This document shows, one piece after another, positions 23,856 to 31,703 of a stretch of 33,747 nucleotides of DNA. The notes under the pieces are model-generated. The model had not been told where the DNA came from, ran no database searches, and worked only from the letters and a program-made list of their open reading frames with translations. Within the stretch, counting starts at the first letter, position 1, and each line of letters begins with the position of its first letter. This DNA comes from Myxococcaceae bacterium (GTDB lineage: Bacteria > Myxococcota > Myxococcia > Myxococcales > Myxococcaceae): NCBI GenBank assembly GCA_019694595.1, contig JAIBBQ010000057.1:1-33747 (forward strand), in the 5' to 3' direction. The position numbers and the translations under genes are program-made.

Positions 23856-26800
23856 TCAGCGCTGGAAGTGCCGGAGGTACGGGCTCGTGTTCCCGTTCAC
23901 CGTGTCCTCGAAATAGAGGACGTGGAGACCTCCCGAGGGGTCGAAGCGCACATCGGCCACGCCCTCGAGGGTGCCCGCGACCGGGAGCACCTCCGTGGTC
24001 CAGGTGCCGGGGCCGGTGCGGGTCAGCAGCTCGAGCGCTCCTCCGTACGAGGCGTGCACGGCCACCACGGTGCCGCTGGGCGACGTGCGGCACACGACCT
24101 CTTCCCGCGTGGCGATGGCCACGTTGGGGATCGGCTCCAGGCTCCAGGCCGAACCGGAGCGCCGCGCGTACGCCACCCCACCGTTCACCGGCACGCACGC
24201 CGCCGGAGCGTTGCCCGGCCCCGCGAAGAGCTGCACGTTGCCGATGACGCCCGCGTCGGGCGCCTCCGCAAAGTCCCAGCTGCCGGAGGCGTTGTTCGCG
24301 TACCGGGTCTGGTACGCCACCTGGCCCGCGCCGAGCGACACCACCTGCTTCCAGAGGGCGTGGGTGACGTCGGCCGGGTCGGTGAACGTGCTCAGCGACT
24401 GTACGTTGGGCACGTTCTGCGCGATGAGCTGGAGCGACTGTCGGCTCTGCGGCGCGGAGCCCTGGAACCGGCTGGTGGCGACGTAGGCCCGGTACGGACT
24501 GCTCAGGGCCAGCGGCGCCACCGCGGTCAGCGTCCCTCCCGCGGTCGACGACAGGCTCACCCGGGGTGACGAGTAGACGCTCTCGAACCCGGCGTCGAGC
24601 ACCGGCATCAGCACGCCCCCTCCGTCCGGCTGCAGGTAGACCGCGTGAATCACGCCGGTCGTTCCGTCGTTGAGCACCGCCACCCCGCCGTCAGACAGAA
24701 GCACCGTGTGTTCGCGGCCTGCCGGCAGGTCGAACGGCAGCTGCGCTCCCGACCAGCGCCCACCACGCTTGCTCATCACCAGGCCCGACGGGCCCACGCC
24801 CGCCGTCATCTCCGCGCCCGACCGCACCTGGAGCGAGAAGCCCGTGTCCACGCCGCCCCAGGACGCTCCAGGCGGATCCGAGTTGGGTGGGTAGCAGACG
24901 TCCTCCACGGTCCAGCTGGTGCAGGTGCCGTTGGGGGCGCACTGGCCCGAAGCGCAGGTGCCGCAGGTGCCGCCGCAGCCATCGTCGCCGCAGGTGCGCC
25001 CCGCGCACGACGGCACGCAGGCTGGTGCGGAGTCGATGTAGTGGGGGCCGTTGTACGGAACCCAGCTCACCAGCAGGCGCGGGCGGCCATCGACCGTCGT
25101 GCGCAGCGCTCCGATGGATGCGCCCTGGTACTGCGCTTTTCGCGGAAGAACTGACCAGCCGAAGTCACCTCGGCGCAACAGCTTGGGCGTGTATGTGCTG
25201 CCCGTGAGGTACGTGCCGAGCACCAGCGTGCCCCCGTAGCCGTTCACCGGGCCCAGTACGGTGTGGCCGGTGCCGCTCGCTCCCGCGATCTGGATCAGCT
25301 CTTCGCGGTCCAGCTGCCCGTCGTACAGCCACTCCTTCAAACCGCTGCTGTAGTTCCCGGCGAGACCGGCCACCAGCGGAGCCTCCCCGCGCATCAGGAT
25401 GTTGAACTTCGTCATCGGCACGTTCTTGAACACCGTCCACACACCGCCGGGGGTCTTTCGGTACAGCGAACCGCTCTGCGCGTCGTTGCCGTAGACGAAC
25501 GCCGCGCCCGACGGCGCGAAGGCGACCGCGGTGCGCCCCGTCGACGCCGGGTTCACGCCGCTCGCCACCAGCTCGGTGCTCCAGGTGGCCCCGCTGCGCC
25601 GGGCCAAGCGCAGCTCCTTCGCAGTGCCGTCGAGGTACGCGATGGCGGGCGCGCCCGAAGGGTCCACCGCCACGCTGGGGTGCAGCCCGGTGCTGCCGGT
25701 GGACGCGACCAAGGCCTTCACGAACCCGCCGCCCACCCGCTCCGCGAAGCGCAGGTCCTGGTTGATGGAGTCCCAGTACGCCACCATCGCCTGGCCGCTC
25801 GCGCCGAGCGCCAGCGAGACCTCCGCCGTCTGCCCGAGCCCCGGGTCCAGCACCTCGTTCGTCCAGCCGGTCGCCGACGAGCGGGCGTAGAAGACGTCGT
25901 AGCCGTTCTGGCCGCTCGGCTGCGCCACCCAGACCAGGTGAATCTCCCCCGCGGCATCCACCTGCATGTCCTGCGAGAACCAGGCGTCGTTGCTCTGGAA
26001 GGGCAGCTGCTCCTGGGTCCACGACTGCGGCAGACAGTCGCCCTGGAAGCAGCCCTCGCTGCACCAGATGGAGCGCGCTGCGTACTGGCAGCTGCCAGCA
26101 TCACAGCCGCCCACGGGCGCGAACACCTTCTTCGTCTTCGCGTCCACGCAGGTCGCCACGGGAGGCGCGTTGCAGGCGCTCGCCCCGCAGCTCGGGGCGT
26201 TGCACACGCCGCCGGTGCAGCCTGCGGGGCAGGCAGTGTCCACGTACGGATAGCCGCAGGTGCCGCCGCTGCAGGAGCCGGCAGGCGCGTAGGCCCGCGC
26301 GGTCGTGGCGTCGACACACAGGTTGCTCGGGGGCGCTCCGCAGGTCACGCCCTGGCACGGGTCCGCCTGACAGGCGCCGCTGCTGCAGCCGAACGGGCAG
26401 GTGGTGTCGCTGGGTGCGTAGGTGCAGCTGCCGTTGCCGCAGGTCCCCGACGCGGCGAACGTGCGCCGGGTGTTGCTGCCGACGCAGGTGGCTGCGGGGG
26501 GCTGGTTGCAGACCACCCCCTGACAGGGGTTGCCGCTGCACAGGCCGTTCGCGCAGCCGAACTGACAAGTCGAGTCCTGCGGTGCGTAGGTGCAGTTGCC
26601 CCCCGCGCAGGTGCCCGGAGTGCTCCACGCCCGACGGGTGGTGGCGTCGAGGCAGTAGGCGGCGGGCGGCGCGCTGCAGGTCACGCCGGCACAGGGGTCG
26701 TTGACGCACGCGCCGTTCGCGCAACCGAACTGGCAGGTGGTGTCCTGCGGCGCGTAGCTGCACGTTCCGCCGCTGCAGGTTCCGGCGCTTGCATACCCGC

Positions 26801-27407
26801 GGCGCACCGTGCCGCTGATGCACGTGGCGGCCGGCGGAGTAGCGCACACCACGCCCGTGCATGGCTCGCCCACGCACTGGTTGTTCATGCACCCGTTGGC
26901 GCAGGCGACCAGCTGCGAGCCATATCCGCAAGTGCCGTTCGAGCAGGTCCCCGGGGCAGTGAAGGTCTTCAGATGCTGGGCGTCGGCGCACGTCGAGGCC
27001 GGCGGCGTCTGGCAGCTCACCCCTGCGCACGCCGCGGTGCCGCCACCTGACGCCGCGGTGCCGCCACCTGACGCCGCGGTGCCGCCACCTGACGCCGCGG
27101 TGGCGCCACCCGACGCCGCGGTGCCGCCGCCTGACGCCCCGGTGCCGCCGCCCGAGCCGCTGGGCCCGTGGCAGACATCCTGGAGACAGCCCTCCGTGCA
27201 CGCGTCGTACGTATCCAGGTACTGGCACGCGCCCGCCACGCACTTGCCGGTCGCCGCGTAGCGGTGGAACACCGTGTCGCTGACACAGACACTCGCCGGC
27301 GGAGTGTCACAGGGACCGCAGCTGCTGCCGGGCGGGCTCCCGGAACAGCCACATCCCAGCCCCACGAGGGCGGCGACGAGGAGCGCTGAAACTCGGGCAG
27401 TGTGCAT
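23856..27407 (-). CDS. Giant Cys-rich lipoprotein with beta-propeller-like halves
   Basis: 1183 residues from ATG 27407, chosen because it begins a lipoprotein signal peptide (HTARVSALLVAALVGLGC). One Cys module (CGPCDTPPASVC...), an ASGGGTA linker (about 85-127) and six further modules of about 56 residues follow. Each module has eight Cys in the pattern C-x4-C-(7)-C-(14)-C-x4-C-(8)-C-x3-C-x4-C, with an invariant PP after the second Cys. The rest is two beta-rich halves with repeated W..E.L, GASGQAMVAYWD and SGAPAIAYLDG blades. These are split at about 797-833 by a second Cys module (CAGRTCGDDGCGGTCGTC). It is surface-exposed by inference. Binding function is unknown. Confidence 0.85.
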   Translation of the reverse strand: MHTARVSALLVAALVGLGCGCSGSPPGSSCGPCDTPPASVCVSDTVFHRYAATGKCVAGACQYLDTYDACTEGCLQDVCHGPSGSGGGTGASGGGTAASGGATAASGGGTAASGGGTAASGGGTAACAGVSCQTPPASTCADAQHLKTFTAPGTCSNGTCGYGSQLVACANGCMNNQCVGEPCTGVVCATPPAATCISGTVRRGYASAGTCSGGTCSYAPQDTTCQFGCANGACVNDPCAGVTCSAPPAAYCLDATTRRAWSTPGTCAGGNCTYAPQDSTCQFGCANGLCSGNPCQGVVCNQPPAATCVGSNTRRTFAASGTCGNGSCTYAPSDTTCPFGCSSGACQADPCQGVTCGAPPSNLCVDATTARAYAPAGSCSGGTCGYPYVDTACPAGCTGGVCNAPSCGASACNAPPVATCVDAKTKKVFAPVGGCDAGSCQYAARSIWCSEGCFQGDCLPQSWTQEQLPFQSNDAWFSQDMQVDAAGEIHLVWVAQPSGQNGYDVFYARSSATGWTNEVLDPGLGQTAEVSLALGASGQAMVAYWDSINQDLRFAERVGGGFVKALVASTGSTGLHPSVAVDPSGAPAIAYLDGTAKELRLARRSGATWSTELVASGVNPASTGRTAVAFAPSGAAFVYGNDAQSGSLYRKTPGGVWTVFKNVPMTKFNILMRGEAPLVAGLAGNYSSGLKEWLYDGQLDREELIQIAGASGTGHTVLGPVNGYGGTLVLGTYLTGSTYTPKLLRRGDFGWSVLPRKAQYQGASIGALRTTVDGRPRLLVSWVPYNGPHYIDSAPACVPSCAGRTCGDDGCGGTCGTCASGQCAPNGTCTSWTVEDVCYPPNSDPPGASWGGVDTGFSLQVRSGAEMTAGVGPSGLVMSKRGGRWSGAQLPFDLPAGREHTVLLSDGGVAVLNDGTTGVIHAVYLQPDGGGVLMPVLDAGFESVYSSPRVSLSSTAGGTLTAVAPLALSSPYRAYVATSRFQGSAPQSRQSLQLIAQNVPNVQSLSTFTDPADVTHALWKQVVSLGAGQVAYQTRYANNASGSWDFAEAPDAGVIGNVQLFAGPGNAPAACVPVNGGVAYARRSGSAWSLEPIPNVAIATREEVVCRTSPSGTVVAVHASYGGALELLTRTGPGTWTTEVLPVAGTLEGVADVRFDPSGGLHVLYFEDTVNGNTSPYLRHFQR
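27028..27153 (-). repeat. 21-bp tandem repeat, six units, encoding ASGGGTA linker
   Basis: Six in-frame units based on gacgccgcggtgccgccacct (plus-strand reading; 21 bp): 27028-27048, 27049-27069, 27070-27090, 27091-27111, 27112-27132, 27133-27153. Units two and three are identical; the others carry one to three changes. Copy number is likely to vary between strains. Confidence 0.9.
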
Positions 27408-27500
27408 GGTCCGGTGACACCTGAGTGCTACCTCGAGTGCAAACATGTGCACGCCTTGGTGAAGGAGCGCTGCCCCACCCGCCATCGCCGCGACGAGAGC

Positions 27501-27620
27501 GTCAGCTTGCCGCGAAGTTCATCGGCGCCGCGCGGCCGAGGCCTTCCACCACGCTGGTGAAGGCGTCGGCGGTCCGCAGCCGCTCCTCGCCGAACTTCCG
27601 CGCGAAGAGCCGGCGCACCG
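27501..27620 (-). repeat. Direct repeat partner of 22668-22787
   Basis: This is the 3' end of the intact Hsp70-like gene and is nearly identical to the 120-bp segment 4.8 kb to the left. Confidence 0.85.
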
Positions 27621-28743
27621 CGGGCACGTGCGACGAGCCACCGGTGAGGAACACCGAGTCGACCCTGAGCCCTGCCGGCACGCGCGAGAGCACCTCGTCG
27701 GTGCACGCCTCGAGCTCGTCGATGAGGTGCGCCGACGCGGTCTCGAACTCCGCGCGGGTGATGGTCTCGTGAATCGAGATGCGCTCCTCTTCGAAGTCGA
27801 GCGTGGTCTTGGTAGAGGTGGACAGGCGCACCTTCGCCGCCTCGATGGCGCGGTAGAGGCGGAAGCCCAGGTTGTACATGACGAGGTCGTGCAGCGCCTC
27901 GATGGCTGGCTTGCGGTCGCTCGACCGGAGCATCAGGTCGATGAGCTCGCGCGTCTTCTTCTCGCGGATGAGCGACATCTCGTTCCACGACAACAGCCGG
28001 CTCGAGACGTACGTGGGCATCGTCATGCGCTTGGCGCCGAGCGCCGGGAGGTACGTCGAGCCCGCGCCGAAGTGGGGGAACAGCTTCTGCTTCATGATCG
28101 CCGCGTCGAAGCGATCTCCGCCCACGTACACGCCGCCGCTGGCGATGACGTCGCCCGAGCGGTCGGGCTGCGCGCGGTGCCGTGGCCCCAGGCGCATCAC
28201 CGTGAGGTCGGACGTGCCCGCGCCGAAGTCGGCCACCAGCACCACCTCGTCGCGCTTCAGCGAGGCCTCGTACGCGAGCGCGGCCGCGATGGGCTCGATG
28301 AGGAAGCGCACCGCCCCGAAGCCCGCGAGCTGCGCCGCCTTGAGCAGCCGCGCTTCCGCGAAGGCATCGACCTTGGGGTCGGTCGAGAAACGTGCCGGAC
28401 GCCCGAGCACCACCGCCTCGGTGGTGTGGCCCTGCTGCTTCACCGCCTCGCCCACCTTGCGGAGGAAGACGGCGATCAGCTCCTCGAGCGACAGCGTGCG
28501 CTCGCGCAGCTGCGTGCGCGTGAAGCTCTGCGAGGGGAGCCAGGTCTTCATCGACTGGATGAAGCGGCCCGCGTTGTCGTCCTGGTAGCGCTCGATGGCC
28601 TCGCTCCCCGCGAGCGTCTCCGGCGAGTCTTCCGGGTAGAAGAGGACGGTGCGGAAGAGCGCGTCGCCGTGGTCGATGCGCAGCACCTCGCCCGAGGCCG
28701 TGGCTACCGCGGTGTTGCTGGTCCCGAAGTCGATGCCGATCAC
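27502..28743 (-). CDS. Hsp70-family ATPase (DnaK/YegD-like, short)
   Basis: 413 residues from GTG 28743, preceded by GAGGAAG. It has the actin-fold ATPase signatures: phosphate-1 IGIDFGTSNTAVAT (2-15), connect-1 and phosphate-2 IEPIAAALAYEASL and VLVADFGAGTSDLTVMRL, and the adenosine motif VFLTGGSSHVPAVRRLF near the end. It stops soon after the ATPase domain, so the substrate-binding domain of DnaK (about 630 residues) is missing, as in YegD-type proteins. It probably acts as an ATP-dependent regulator or specialised chaperone. It sits 94 bp upstream of the giant lipoprotein on the same strand. Its last 38 codons are duplicated at 22668-22787. Confidence 0.92.
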   Translation of the reverse strand: MIGIDFGTSNTAVATASGEVLRIDHGDALFRTVLFYPEDSPETLAGSEAIERYQDDNAGRFIQSMKTWLPSQSFTRTQLRERTLSLEELIAVFLRKVGEAVKQQGHTTEAVVLGRPARFSTDPKVDAFAEARLLKAAQLAGFGAVRFLIEPIAAALAYEASLKRDEVVLVADFGAGTSDLTVMRLGPRHRAQPDRSGDVIASGGVYVGGDRFDAAIMKQKLFPHFGAGSTYLPALGAKRMTMPTYVSSRLLSWNEMSLIREKKTRELIDLMLRSSDRKPAIEALHDLVMYNLGFRLYRAIEAAKVRLSTSTKTTLDFEEERISIHETITRAEFETASAHLIDELEACTDEVLSRVPAGLRVDSVFLTGGSSHVPAVRRLFARKFGEERLRTADAFTSVVEGLGRAAPMNFAAS

Positions 28744-28875
28744 AGCCGCTTCCTCTCATGCCGCGCGCGTGAGGGGTACGACCTTTGACGTGCCCACGGA
28801 AGCGGGTTCATGCGGCGAGCCAGCGGCCCGGGCCGCGCGCCGTGGTGCCTGGCCTCGAAGACCTCGCGCGCGTGC

Positions 28876-28881
28876 TATCCC
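28876..28881 (+). promoter_or_regulatory. -10 element TATCCC upstream of DUF4304 stub and arsCA
   Basis: GTGC-TATCCC, 7 nt, ATG 28889. The intact DUF4304 paralogue has GTGC-TATTCC at the same spacing. It may now drive the ArsC-ArsA gene. Confidence 0.45.
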
Positions 28882-28888
28882 GCTGGGC

Positions 28889-28975
28889 ATGCCGGGACAC
28901 GATGGCGACGGTGTCGGAGCTCGGTTCCTCGATTCGCTGCAGGACCACGCCGGCCCGGGGCTGCGCCGTGAGTGA
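28889..28975 (+). pseudogene. 5' stub of a DUF4304-like gene, possible leader ORF
   Basis: 28 codons from ATG 28889, including VGARFLDSLQ, identical to residues 9-18 of the intact paralogue at 31704. 25 bp are identical (28919-28943 versus 31734-31758). Homology then stops after about 20 codons and the frame ends at TGA 28973-28975, overlapping the ArsC-ArsA GTG by 8 nt. It looks like a duplicated gene that kept promoter and start but lost its body. Confidence 0.65.
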
Positions 28976-31196
28976 GCCCTGGGAAGTTGACGCCGAGCGG
29001 CTGCGCGCCAGGCCGCCGCGGCACATCCTCTTTCTCTGCGTCGCCAACTCTGCGCGCAGCCAGATGGCCGAGGGCCTCGCCCGGGCGCTCGCGCCGGCAG
29101 GAGTGAAGGTCTCGTCGGCGGGCTCGGCGCCATCGAAGGTCAACCCCCTCGCCGTCGAGGTCCTGGCGGAGATCGGCCTCGACATCTCGAAGCACCGCTC
29201 CAAGAGCGTCTCCGAGATTCCGCCTGCGGACGTCGACCTCGTGGTGACGCTCTGCGCTGAAGAGGAGTGCCCACTCTTTCTCGGAAAGGCGCCCCGCCTG
29301 CACTGGGGGCTGCCGGACCCGGCGGCTGCCCAAGGGGACGAATCGGCCCGCCGGAAGTCCTTTCGAAGCGTTCGAGACGAGCTGAGCCGGCGACTGGGCC
29401 GCGTCTTCAGCCCGGGGTTTCTCCTCGAGACCACGCGCTACCTGTTCTTCACCGGAAAGGGCGGGGTGGGGAAGACGTCGCTCTCGGCCGCGACGGCGAT
29501 CGGCCTCGCCGACCGGGGCGAACGCGTCCTCCTGGTCAGCACCGACGCGGCGTCGAACCTCGACGAGATTCTCGGCGTCGAGCTGCGCAACCAGCCCGTG
29601 CCGGTCCCTGGCGTCGCGGGGCTCTCGGTGCTGAACGTCGACCCCGACGCCGCGGCCGAGGCGTACCGTCTCCGGGTGCTGGCCCAGCTCGGCGACCAGG
29701 CGACCGACGACGAGCGCTCGACGGTGCGGGAGCAGCTCTCCGGGGCGTGCACCACCGAGCTCGCCGCCTTCGACGAGTTCGCCGCGCTGCTCGCCGACGC
29801 TCCGGCCGAGTACGGGCACGTCATCTTCGACACCGCACCGACGGGCCACACCTTGCGCCTGCTCAGCTTGCCGAAGGCGTGGACCGGCTTTCTCGAGGGC
29901 AACGACCGGGGGGCTTCGTGCCTCGGCCCGCACTCGGGACTGAAGTTGCAGGAAGCACGCTTTGCCCGTGCGCTCGCGGCGTTGGCGGACCCCACCCGCA
30001 CCACCGTGGTGCTGGTCGCCACGCCCGACGCGCGGGCCATCGGCGAGGCCGCTCGGACTGCGCGCGAGTTCGTGGCCCTGGGCATCGGCCACCAACGCCT
30101 GGCGATCAACGGGGTGTTTCATGCGAGCGACGACACCGACGGCGTGGCGACGGCGCTGGCCGCCCAGCAAGGCGCGGCGACGGCGCAGCTCCCTGCGGCG
30201 CTCGACGCCCTGCCGCGAGATGAAGTGGCGCTGAGGCCCTTCGATACGGTGGGCGTGCCCGCGCTGCGCGCCCTTCTGCGCACCGGCGTGGCGCTCCCCC
30301 CGAGTCCCTCGGCCATCGAGCCCGCCCCGCTGCGCATGGACCCGCTCTCCGCCCTGGTCGAGCAACTCGCCGGTCAGCCGCAGGGGCTGGTCATGGTGAT
30401 GGGCAAGGGCGGCGTCGGGAAGACCACGATTGCGGCGGCGCTCGCGGTCGCGCTCGCCGAGCGTGGGCTCGAGGTGCATCTGTCCACGACCGACCCGGCG
30501 GCGCACCTCGTGGACACACTCTCCGGTGACGTTCCCCGACTCGAGGTCAGCAGGATCGACCCCGCCGTCGAGACCCGCGCCTACGTCGAGAAGATCATGG
30601 CGACCAAGGGGCGTGAGCTGGACGCCCAGGGCCAGGCGCTCCTGCGCGAGGACCTTCGCTCGCCGTGCACCGAGGAAGTCGCGGTCTTCCACGCGGTCTC
30701 CCGGGTCATCAGCGAGTCGCGCCGCCGCTTCGTGGTGCTCGACACGGCGCCCACCGGCCACTCGCTGCTCCTGATGGATGCGACCGGCGCCTATCACCGT
30801 CAGGCGCTTCGAGACCTCGGGCCCGGGCTCAACCCCACACGTCTGACGACGCCGCTCATGCGTCTTCAGGACCCGGCGCTGACCCACGTGGTCATCGTCA
30901 CGCTGCCCGAGACGACGCCCGTCTCCCAGGCCGCGGCGCTCCAGGAAGACCTGCGCCGCGCCAAGGTCGAACCCTTCGCCTGGGTGGTGAACCGCAGCCT
31001 GTCTGCGGCGGGGGCGCATGAACCCCTGCTCGCCGCGAAGCTCGAAGGCGAGCGGCGGCAACTGCGGCGGATTGCGAACGGCCTCGCCAAGCGCGTGTTC
31101 GTGGTTCCGTGGCGACCCGCGCCACCGGTCGGCGCCCGGGCACTCGCGGCCCTCGCTGCCGGGGCCTCCGACGGGACCGGCCCCGCGGCGCGCTGA
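28968..31196 (+). CDS. ArsC-ArsA fusion: arsenate reductase plus arsenite-pump ATPase
   Basis: 742 residues from GTG 28968. Residues 1-145 are a low-molecular-weight-phosphatase-type arsenate reductase with the P-loop CVANSAR (C24-R30), redox Cys C96 and C101 in VTLCAEEEC, and the DP loop near 117. The rest is a two-halved ArsA ATPase. A1 has GKGGVGKT at 163-170 and DTAPTGHTLRLL at 288-299; A2 has GKGGVGKT at 479-486 and DTAPTGHSL at 592-600. The three metalloid-binding Cys of ArsA appear to be kept (C261 in GACTTELAAFDEF, C318 in GASCLGP, C567 in SPCTEEVAVF). The product would reduce arsenate to arsenite and energise efflux with an ArsB-type pump. No arsB, arsR, arsD or acr3 is in the window. 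Confidence 0.93.
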   Translation: MSEPWEVDAERLRARPPRHILFLCVANSARSQMAEGLARALAPAGVKVSSAGSAPSKVNPLAVEVLAEIGLDISKHRSKSVSEIPPADVDLVVTLCAEEECPLFLGKAPRLHWGLPDPAAAQGDESARRKSFRSVRDELSRRLGRVFSPGFLLETTRYLFFTGKGGVGKTSLSAATAIGLADRGERVLLVSTDAASNLDEILGVELRNQPVPVPGVAGLSVLNVDPDAAAEAYRLRVLAQLGDQATDDERSTVREQLSGACTTELAAFDEFAALLADAPAEYGHVIFDTAPTGHTLRLLSLPKAWTGFLEGNDRGASCLGPHSGLKLQEARFARALAALADPTRTTVVLVATPDARAIGEAARTAREFVALGIGHQRLAINGVFHASDDTDGVATALAAQQGAATAQLPAALDALPRDEVALRPFDTVGVPALRALLRTGVALPPSPSAIEPAPLRMDPLSALVEQLAGQPQGLVMVMGKGGVGKTTIAAALAVALAERGLEVHLSTTDPAAHLVDTLSGDVPRLEVSRIDPAVETRAYVEKIMATKGRELDAQGQALLREDLRSPCTEEVAVFHAVSRVISESRRRFVVLDTAPTGHSLLLMDATGAYHRQALRDLGPGLNPTRLTTPLMRLQDPALTHVVIVTLPETTPVSQAAALQEDLRRAKVEPFAWVVNRSLSAAGAHEPLLAAKLEGERRQLRRIANGLAKRVFVVPWRPAPPVGARALAALAAGASDGTGPAAR

Positions 31197-31200
31197 CCAT

Positions 31201-31290
31201 GTGGTGGCCACGGCACGAATCCTCCTCATCGGCGGCAGCGGTCGGACGGGGCTGCATCTTCTCGAGTGGGCACTGGCCCGCCCTCTCGAA
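31201..31290 (+). pseudogene. 5' stub of an NAD(P)-binding Rossmann protein
   Basis: GTG at 31201 or 31204, 5-8 bases after the ArsC-ArsA stop, gives VATARILLIGGSGRTGLHLL, the first strand, Gly-loop and helix of an NmrA-like Rossmann protein. After about 30 codons the similarity ends in sequence antisense to the next gene. The end is approximate. Confidence 0.5.
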
Positions 31291-31334
31291 CGCGCAGTGC
31301 GAGGAAACGGGCAGGCGACGGCCTCCGAATTCGC

Positions 31335-31574
31335 TCAGCCGGTTGCGGAAGAGCGCAGCTCGTCCAACGACATCGCGCGGCCGATGTGCCACTGCTCGCA
31401 GAACGCGCAGGGGTAGGCCTCCAGCGGCTTGCGCGTTGTCGGCTTCGCGTTCATTGCCACGGCGGCGCGGGTCGCAGAATCCTCGGCCGGGTAGGCGACC
31501 TTCTTTCCACAGGTCCGCTCGACGCCAGCCCGTCTCCCCGCGCGCAGGTGCAGCTCCATCAGCTCGGTGTCCAT
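31335..31574 (-). CDS. Small Cys-containing protein, zinc-ribbon-like
   Basis: 79 residues from ATG 31574. One Cys lies in VERTCGKKVAYPAE and a CxxC in YPCAFCEQWHIGRAM, preceded by a helix rich in Ala and Met/Asn (SATRAAVAMNAK). The pattern C...K.AYP....A..A...MN......L.AYPC.FC..WHIGR is a recurrent small-protein type, probably binding one zinc through three Cys and a His. The function is not known. It is divergent from the DUF4304 gene across 129 bp (31575-31703), in which I see only the promoter noted for the latter. Confidence 0.6.
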   Translation of the reverse strand: MDTELMELHLRAGRRAGVERTCGKKVAYPAEDSATRAAVAMNAKPTTRKPLEAYPCAFCEQWHIGRAMSLDELRSSATG

Positions 31575-31690
31575 GCGTGCCGTGACGGCGCAGCCGCCAC
31601 GTTGCTGACACCACGCGGAGGGGCGCCCAGCGCTGCGCGGCTCGGGAATGGCCCCTTCCTGCGCCAGGAAGTCCGCCAACGAAGGCGTGC

Positions 31691-31696
31691 TATTCC
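31691..31696 (+). promoter_or_regulatory. -10 element TATTCC, leaderless spacing
   Basis: GTGC-TATTCC, 7 nt, ATG 31704; parallel to the stub at 28889. Confidence 0.45.
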
Positions 31697-31703
31697 CACG
31701 CCC

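Noticed and set aside
22472-24247. Long plus-strand frame across the pseudokinase end and dus
   Set aside because: Shadow of the dus gene; no ribosome site and no domain.
27028-27153. Regular 21-bp repeats resembling a CRISPR array
   Set aside because: Units are contiguous without spacers and in frame, encoding a protein linker.
28785-28967. In-frame extension of the ArsC-ArsA protein to a more upstream start
   Set aside because: The extra residues have no homology and cover a stub of another gene with its own promoter; GTG 28968 directly precedes the ArsC domain.
28968-31196. Frameshift joining separate arsC and arsA genes
   Set aside because: The two domains are in one continuous frame with no stop, and motif spacing across the junction (residues about 140-163) is compact.
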